Positions 7,354 to 12,021 of a stretch of DNA of 12,021 bases are shown here, piece by piece (the first letter of the stretch is position 1; each line of letters begins with the position of its first letter). The translations under genes and the position numbers were made by a program. Under the pieces are notes generated by a model that was not told the origin of the DNA, did not search any database, and saw only the letters and a list, made by a program, of their open reading frames with translations. Source of the stretch: an uncultured Bacteroidota bacterium (GTDB taxonomy: Bacteria > Bacteroidota > Bacteroidia > Flavobacteriales > Flavobacteriaceae); the NCBI GenBank assembly GCA_903888655.1, contig CAISUR010000156.1, positions 1-12,021 of the forward strand, read 5' to 3'.

Positions 7354-7503
7354 TCATATATCTTCAACTACTTTTTGGATATCGTTTAAATCATCAAGAA
7401 TTACTTTTCTTAACATTCCTTTGAAAAAAATCATAGGTAATGATTTTATTTTTGCAATGATATTTTTTGATATGGTCTCATATGAACTTGTTATTTTGAT
7501 TAT
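7354..7503 (-). pseudogene. Start-less C-terminal remnant of a lost gene (possibly SRPBCC-like)
   Basis: On the minus strand a 49-codon frame is open from just after an in-frame TAA (7504-7506) to a TGA (7354-7356). It has no ATG in its first 20 codons; the first is in SLPMIFFKGM. The peptide reads like a real protein end: a strand-like ITSSYETISKN followed by an amphipathic helix with MLRKVILDDLNDIQKVVEDI. This resembles the long C-terminal helix of SRPBCC/START-like proteins, but the identification is tentative. A strong promoter lies directly upstream, so the simplest reading is an internal deletion that removed the start and most of the coding sequence while sparing the promoter and the 3' end. 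Confidence 0.45.
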
Positions 7504-7512
7504 TTAGTTTCT

Positions 7513-7541
7513 CAAATATATAAAAATTTTGTAAGTGTCAA
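7513..7541 (-). promoter_or_regulatory. Bacteroidetes-type promoter reading left, in front of the gene remnant
   Basis: On the minus strand TTGACA begins at 7541 and TATATTTG occupies 7520-7513. The -33 TTG and the -7 box are 18 bases apart and both match consensus fully. This is one of the two best promoters in the window by sequence. It lies 14 bases beyond the ppc stop, and the expected start site is near 7506. The only frames below it are the gene remnant and, ~300 bases on, the VOC pair. Confidence 0.6.
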
Positions 7542-7554
7542 CATACTATAATCA

Positions 7555-10131
7555 TCACGCCGAATTCCTACTCGCATTAGTATTTCCAAACAAAGAACGT
7601 GTTACTAACTTTTCATAGACTGCCAATAAAGTAGCATCGCCTCTACCCTTTTTAATTTCGTTGATTTTCATTAGTGCATATTGCTGTATAGTCAACAGCG
7701 GCAACACAATATCTTCTCGCATCTTGATGGAAGCTTTACCATCGGGATAGTTTTCCATCAGTTCGGTATGACCGGCAATTTTCAATAACAAGCGTTTAGT
7801 CAATATAAATTCTTCATAAATCAGTTGCCAAAATGCACCAAACGATTCATCGTGTTTCATATATTGCGTTAACGGAAAAAATGATTTTGCCAAGGACATC
7901 ATACTGTTTTCTAATAAGGTTCTGAAGAATAACGACGATTCAAATAAGGATTGAATTTGTTCCCATCGTCCTGATGTTTCAAAATGATTTAATGCTGTAC
8001 CAACACCAAAAAATCCGGGAACATTTTGTTTCATTTGACTCCAAGAACCTACAAACGGAATCGCACGTAAATCGTCAAAGTTTAATTCATTTCCAGTATT
8101 TCTTTTTGATGGACGACTGCCAATGTTGGTTTTCGAGTAATAATTCAAGGTACTCATTTGTTCCAGATATGGAATGAATTTAGGATGATTCTTGAAGCTT
8201 AAATACTTGTCAAAGCCAATTTGCGCCAATTCGTCAATAAGCGCTTTATCGGTATTCGATAAATTGGTTTCTTCTTTATTAAAAATTTGATTGGAAACTC
8301 CAGCACTCAAAAGATTTTCAATGTTATAGCGACATGATTCGGAGGTTCCAAAATTAGAACTAATGGTTTGCCCTTGAATCGTTAATTGAATTTCTTGATT
8401 CTCAATAGTTGATCCCAAAGAAGCATAAAATTTATGAGTTTTTCCTCCTCCACGAGCTGGAGGTCCGCCACGACCATCAAAGAAAATTACTTTAATGCCA
8501 TATTTTCTAGAAATTGCTGAAATAGTTTCTTTCGCTTTAAAAATTCCCCAATTTGCCATTAAATAACCTCCATCTTTCGTCCCGTCAGAAAAACCAAGCA
8601 TTACCGTTTGTTTGTTGCCTCTGTTTTTTAGATGATTGGCATATTCTGCATTGGTATATAATTGCTCCATAATGGTATCCGCACGATGCAAGTCTTCAAT
8701 AGATTCAAACAAAGGGACAATATCAACTGTTGGAGTATTCCAATTACACAATTTGAACAAAGCCAAAGTTTCCATGACGTTTAATGCACTTTCATTGTTG
8801 GAAATAATGTAGCGATTAGCCCCTAATTCGCCATTATTTTTCTGAATGTTCTTGATGGCATCAATAGAATCTAATGTTTGTTGGGTTATTTCATCCATCA
8901 CCATATCAGAAGAAAGAGTATGCGATAGATTAGATAATAATTCAAAGCGTTCTTCATCAGAATATTCAAAATATTTTTTAAAGTGTTCTTCAGTAATCCC
9001 AAAAGCATCAAATAGCGTTTTAATGACGTGATTGTGAACTTTACTATTCTGACGAATATCTAAAGAAGCAAAATGAAATCCGAATAAATTGACCTTATTG
9101 ATTAAATCCGTAATCGCATCTAAATATAAAGATTGATGATTTTCGGAACAAATTATTTTGATTTGATTTAGTTTATCTTTTAATTCGGATAAAGTTATGT
9201 AAATTTCTCCATTAGAGTAAAATACGGAACGATATAATTTATTTTCAATATCAGATATGATGACATCAATTCCCGAAAAAGTCAATTTTCGTTTTAATTT
9301 TCGAATATCCGAATAATAACATTTTAAAATAGATGTTCGCAGTCTATTAGCAACTTTTATAGTAATTTCGGAAGTCACAAACGGATTTCCATCTCGATCT
9401 CCACCAGGCCAAAAACCAAGATTTATAATGGAATTAGAAATAGGTTTGTCTTTAAAAATATTTTTTTGAATATACTGAATCATTTCTCCCGAAGTTTGAT
9501 AAAACACATTTTCAAGATACCAAATCAAACTTACAGCTTCGTCAAAAGGTGTTGGTTTTTCTTTCTTAATAAAAGGTGTTTTTCCTAATTGAGCCAATAA
9601 TTCTTTGATGATATTTAAATCATTTTCTCGTATAGCATTGGTCAAATCGGTAATAATACCAAGCACTGAACCTGGATAGAACTGCGTTGGATGAGCCGTC
9701 AAGACCGTTCTAACGTTAAAATCTTCTAGAAAAGAAATGAGTTCTTCTTTTAGTTCTTTGGTATCGGCAAGTTCTTCAACTTCACGAAGCGATCCTTTTC
9801 CCTCCATATTATTAACAACCGGAAAAGCCGCATCTTCAATGGCATCAAAAAGCACAATCTGACGTTCTACATATTGTATAAATCGAAAGAGTAAGCTAAT
9901 TTTTTCAGATTCAGTAACGTTATCTAAATATTTCTGTGAAAAAGTGTTTACAATCTCAATTGGAGTTAAATTGCTTTTAAAACCACTATCACACACTTCC
10001 GAAAAAAGTGGTAGCAAAACTCCTGTATTATCAATAGCATCAAATGGTAGTGTAATAAAAACACTATTATAAATATGATATTTAGACAAAACATTTTGAT
10101 TAAAACGTTCTATTTTTGGAAGTGTATACAT
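7555..10131 (-). CDS. ppc: Phosphoenolpyruvate carboxylase
   Basis: At 858 residues it is close to the usual ~880. PEPC adds bicarbonate to phosphoenolpyruvate to make oxaloacetate, feeding the TCA cycle. Landmarks in order: TAHPT with H147 (E. coli H138), GGDRDGNP (243-250), LDIRQ with R360 (R396), PLFESIEDL with metal ligand E476 (E506), GFSDGTKD with D516 and K519 (D543, K546), the glycine loop GRGGPPARGGG (553-563) with R554 and R560, and RAIPF with R689 (R713). Differences from the classic enzyme are HPTQFYP instead of HPTEVNR, Asp552 where E. coli has His579, and a C-terminus of RNSA instead of the almost invariant RNTG. The core catalytic residues are present, so I expect an active enzyme of a divergent Bacteroidetes type. 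The lrp terminator ends only about 25 bases upstream of the start. Confidence 0.95.
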   Translation of the reverse strand: MYTLPKIERFNQNVLSKYHIYNSVFITLPFDAIDNTGVLLPLFSEVCDSGFKSNLTPIEIVNTFSQKYLDNVTESEKISLLFRFIQYVERQIVLFDAIEDAAFPVVNNMEGKGSLREVEELADTKELKEELISFLEDFNVRTVLTAHPTQFYPGSVLGIITDLTNAIRENDLNIIKELLAQLGKTPFIKKEKPTPFDEAVSLIWYLENVFYQTSGEMIQYIQKNIFKDKPISNSIINLGFWPGGDRDGNPFVTSEITIKVANRLRTSILKCYYSDIRKLKRKLTFSGIDVIISDIENKLYRSVFYSNGEIYITLSELKDKLNQIKIICSENHQSLYLDAITDLINKVNLFGFHFASLDIRQNSKVHNHVIKTLFDAFGITEEHFKKYFEYSDEERFELLSNLSHTLSSDMVMDEITQQTLDSIDAIKNIQKNNGELGANRYIISNNESALNVMETLALFKLCNWNTPTVDIVPLFESIEDLHRADTIMEQLYTNAEYANHLKNRGNKQTVMLGFSDGTKDGGYLMANWGIFKAKETISAISRKYGIKVIFFDGRGGPPARGGGKTHKFYASLGSTIENQEIQLTIQGQTISSNFGTSESCRYNIENLLSAGVSNQIFNKEETNLSNTDKALIDELAQIGFDKYLSFKNHPKFIPYLEQMSTLNYYSKTNIGSRPSKRNTGNELNFDDLRAIPFVGSWSQMKQNVPGFFGVGTALNHFETSGRWEQIQSLFESSLFFRTLLENSMMSLAKSFFPLTQYMKHDESFGAFWQLIYEEFILTKRLLLKIAGHTELMENYPDGKASIKMREDIVLPLLTIQQYALMKINEIKKGRGDATLLAVYEKLVTRSLFGNTNASRNSA

Positions 10132-10156
10132 AGCAATAAATTGAATTTAAATATAC

Positions 10157-10186
10157 AAAAAAACCTCAAGCAAAATACTTGAGGTT
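10157..10186 (-). terminator. Intrinsic terminator of the lrp transcript
   Basis: AACCTCAAG (10162-10170) and CTTGAGGTT (10178-10186) form a perfect 9-bp stem with a 7-base loop. On the minus strand the stem is followed by an unbroken T run (the A run at 10157-10163 on the plus strand). It begins 30 bases after the lrp stop. On the plus strand no T run follows, so it acts in one direction only. Confidence 0.88.
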
Positions 10187-10215
10187 CAATTTATACTGCA
10201 TTTTCTCGCAGAAAA

Positions 10216-10695
10216 TTATATGTCTTTAAATATGGTATGCATCAAACGCTTTTTGTCGTTGATACTTTCCTCAAGTGAAATCATGGTTTCAGTTCTATAA
10301 ACCCCTTCAATATCGTCAACCATGAAAATTACATCCTTAGCGTGTTTAGTATCTTTAGCACGGATTTTACAGAAAATATTAAATTTTCCAGTTGTTACGT
10401 GCGCCACTGTTACGAAAGGAATTTCATTGATTCGTTCCAAAACAAATTTGGTTTGAGACGTGTTATTAAGAAAAACACCCACATAAGCAATAAAAGAATA
10501 GCCTAATTTTTCATAATCTAAATTCAAAGTAGAACCCGTTATGATTCCTGCATCTTCCATTTTCTTAACTCTTACGTGAACCGTTCCAGCAGATATTAAT
10601 AACTTCTTTGCTATGTCTGTAAATGGTATTCTTGTATTTTCTATTAACATATCAAGAATTAGGTGATCGACTTCATCTAAACGAAATTTACTCAT
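10216..10695 (-). CDS. Lrp/AsnC-family transcriptional regulator
   Basis: The 159-residue protein has the standard two-part layout. Residues 5-55 are a winged helix-turn-helix (LDEVDHLILDMLIENTR, then DIAKKLLISAGTVHVRVKKM with the recognition helix around 37-47). Residues ~65-145 form the RAM/Lrp effector domain, including AHVTTGKFNIFCKIRAKD (98-115), the loop that binds amino acids and holds dimers together in relatives. Family members are octamer-forming regulators that sense amino acids. The ligand and targets cannot be read here. A role in controlling the neighbouring ppc gene is possible but is only inferred from position. The gene has its own terminator downstream. A -7-like CAAAAATA complement lies 50 bases before the start. 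Confidence 0.93.
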   Translation of the reverse strand: MSKFRLDEVDHLILDMLIENTRIPFTDIAKKLLISAGTVHVRVKKMEDAGIITGSTLNLDYEKLGYSFIAYVGVFLNNTSQTKFVLERINEIPFVTVAHVTTGKFNIFCKIRAKDTKHAKDVIFMVDDIEGVYRTETMISLEESINDKKRLMHTIFKDI

Positions 10696-10744
10696 AAGTA
10701 CAAATTTTAGTATATTGTTGTGTATGTTTTTTTACAAATTAAAC

Positions 10745-10752
10745 CAAAAATA
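10745..10752 (-). promoter_or_regulatory. Possible -7 promoter element for lrp
   Basis: On the minus strand this reads TATTTTTG, a full match to TAnnTTTG, with about 49 bases from its end to the lrp ATG. No TTG is found at the -33 distance, and in such A/T-rich DNA a lone -7 match is weak evidence. Confidence 0.3.
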
Positions 10753-10783
10753 TTAAATAAGCGTTTAAATTGCTAAAAAAATA

Positions 10784-11923
10784 TTACTTTTTAACTCCAT
10801 TAACAAATTTAATATCTTTTCCTAAAGAAAAATCTGCTTTTTGATTAATTTTCGGAAATCCATTTTCATTATCAATATACAGCATTTTGTGCGCATTAAA
10901 TTGATAATGACCTATCTTCCCTTTCAATTCGCCAATTTCACTTATATATGCATTAAATTGGACCGCTCCATCAATAAGCTCTTCTCTATATTGAGCAGCA
11001 AAATTCGTTATTTTTTCTTTACCATCATAATTTATTTTAACATTTTTATAAATAAAATCATAAAAAACGACTTTATTTTGCGGAATTTGTAAATAATAAG
11101 CGTTTTTGTTGCTAACTATATCGTTTTCGTAAATATGCTTTAATCCTGAAATTAATGCGATAAAAATCATTTTTCGAGTATATTCTCGATAATAATCATC
11201 TTTATAATGTCCCGCTTCAAAGAGGATTGTGGGTACATGTAATGATGTAAACCTATCGCCAATACAATTGAGGTTGAAACCATCATCAAATCTACCGACT
11301 TGATTCGGAATGTGCTTTTGCAATTCATCATTCATAGCCACAATAACATTCATGGCTTGAGAGCGCACTTCATTAACATCACGATTTTCATTAAATGATG
11401 GTGCTAAAAAAGAAACGGTAGCCATGTTTCCGGAGTCGCCTACTCCAAAAATAGTTCGTTGATCATGAAGATTATAACAAAAATCAGGTTGAAATTCATC
11501 GAATACTTTTCGTAATAACTGACTTTCGGGTTGCGATAAATCAACCGAATCACGATTCAAATCGATAGCGTTGGCATTTTCACGCGTGTATAATTCGGCT
11601 CCATCAGGATTTACCATTGGAAGAAAACAAAACGTAAACTCTTCAAGTAACCTCACTCCTATTGGCTCGTCTGAATGAATTACATTAAAAAAATCAAACA
11701 ATGCTTTGGTCGTTGTACTTTCGTTTCCATGCATTTGCGACCACATGAAAACTTTAATCTTTCCTATTCCAATTACATATTTATAAATTGGTTTTTCTAA
11801 AACAGACTTTCCTACTACTTCTGTTGGAAGTTTATCTAAAAGCGGTGTAATATGATGTAGCGTAATATATCTGCCAAAAAGGGAATTCTCTTTATGCTGC
11901 TTATGTAAATCTATATAATCCAT
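10784..11923 (-). CDS. M14-family zinc carboxypeptidase-like protein
   Basis: I place the start at the ATG at 11923 (MDYIDLHK), giving 379 residues. A GTG two codons upstream (11929) is in frame but less likely, since homologs as I remember them begin at about this point. Zinc and catalytic residues of M14 metallopeptidases are visible (numbered from the GTG; subtract two for the ATG): H67 and E70 in MHGNES, R126 in DLNRDS, H155 in NLHDQRT, and the general base E238 in LFEAGHY. PMVNPDGAELYTREN (104-118) is the usual Asn-Pro-Asp-Gly block. There is no signal peptide, so it is probably cytoplasmic and may act on cell-wall peptides or other small peptides; the substrate is unknown. The C-terminal ~110 residues are beyond the catalytic core and unrecognised. 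Only 24 genomic bases remain upstream before adapter sequence, so its promoter is missing. Confidence 0.88.
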   Translation of the reverse strand: MDYIDLHKQHKENSLFGRYITLHHITPLLDKLPTEVVGKSVLEKPIYKYVIGIGKIKVFMWSQMHGNESTTTKALFDFFNVIHSDEPIGVRLLEEFTFCFLPMVNPDGAELYTRENANAIDLNRDSVDLSQPESQLLRKVFDEFQPDFCYNLHDQRTIFGVGDSGNMATVSFLAPSFNENRDVNEVRSQAMNVIVAMNDELQKHIPNQVGRFDDGFNLNCIGDRFTSLHVPTILFEAGHYKDDYYREYTRKMIFIALISGLKHIYENDIVSNKNAYYLQIPQNKVVFYDFIYKNVKINYDGKEKITNFAAQYREELIDGAVQFNAYISEIGELKGKIGHYQFNAHKMLYIDNENGFPKINQKADFSLGKDIKFVNGVKK

Positions 11924-11947
11924 TATCACTATTTTAAACTTGAAATC

Positions 11948-12021
11948 AGATCGGAAGAGCGTCGTGTAGGGAAAGAGTGTAGGCTATAGTGTAGATCTAG
12001 GTGGTCGCCGTATCATTAAAA
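11948..12021. other. Illumina TruSeq adapter left on the contig end (not genomic)
   Basis: From 11948 the sequence is AGATCGGAAGAGCGTCGTGT and continues as the reverse complement of the TruSeq universal (P5-side) adapter to 11980. It is then followed by the 8-base AGGCTATA (11981-11988) and the rest of the adapter to CGTATCATT at 12017. AGGCTATA is the reverse complement of TATAGCCT, the i5 index D501 of the TruSeq HT set. One base differs from the adapter (A instead of C at 11999). The last four bases are A, as often seen when a read runs past the adapter end. True genomic sequence stops at about 11947. Confidence 0.98.

Noticed and set aside
7291..7354. A 21-codon minus-strand frame starting MFKILF, with its ATG overlapping the TGA of the gene remnant
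   Set aside because: Very short, no homology recognised, and stop-start overlaps of this kind are common by chance in A/T-rich DNA.
10148..10155. TATATTTA on the minus strand as the ppc -7 promoter box
   Set aside because: One mismatch from consensus and no TTG at the right distance; the upstream side is the lrp terminator stem. Kept only as a question in the findings.
11940..12021. Sharp rise in GC at the right end as a sign of horizontal transfer or an integration site
   Set aside because: The sequence is recognisable Illumina adapter, so the shift is an assembly artefact.
1..12021. A novel defence, mobile or secondary-metabolite system
   Set aside because: All intact genes fall in known core or widespread families, and no integrase, transposase, repeat array, toxin-antitoxin pair or multi-gene cassette of unknown genes is visible.

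Overview
The window is an AT-rich chromosomal fragment of a member of the Bacteroidetes, most likely a Flavobacteriaceae close to Flavobacterium. Three things point there. The partial gene at the left edge is PorX, the response regulator of the type IX secretion system found only in this phylum. Several upstream regions carry the Bacteroidetes promoter signature (-7 TAnnTTTG, sometimes with a -33 TTG). Start codons are preceded by A-rich leaders rather than Shine-Dalgarno sequences. I see no plasmid, phage, transposase, CRISPR array, tRNA or rRNA.

Layout, left to right. (1) 2-3309, plus strand: the 3' part of porX, tsaE only 6 bases later (tRNA t6A synthesis ATPase), an alanine dehydrogenase-type enzyme, and a small single-membrane-span protein of the DUF4258 type with its own promoter. 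(2) 3345-5321, minus strand: a rhomboid protease, a DUF3784-type membrane protein 21 bases downstream of it, and a DinB-fold protein. (3) 5420-6292, plus strand: an LpxL/HtrB-type lipid acyltransferase, divergent from the rhomboid gene. (4) 6352-7201, minus strand: two adjacent VOC-fold genes. (5) 7202-7554: the only stretch over 300 bases without an intact gene. It holds a good minus-strand promoter directly in front of a start-less 49-codon reading frame that looks like the C-terminal stump of a lost gene. (6) 7555-11923, minus strand: phosphoenolpyruvate carboxylase, an Lrp/AsnC regulator with a clear intrinsic terminator, and an M14-family zinc carboxypeptidase. (7) 11948-12021: not genomic. 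It is Illumina TruSeq adapter with an i5 index, left on the contig end.

The genes are mostly core metabolism and envelope functions: anaplerotic CO2 fixation, an alanine/pyruvate enzyme, lipid A or ornithine-lipid acylation, membrane proteolysis and secretion control. They do not form one pathway. I did not find a convincing undescribed system. The points most worth a second look are the adapter contamination, the decayed gene with surviving promoter, active-site differences in the PEP carboxylase and the alanine dehydrogenase-like protein, and the way the lrp terminator crowds the ppc promoter.
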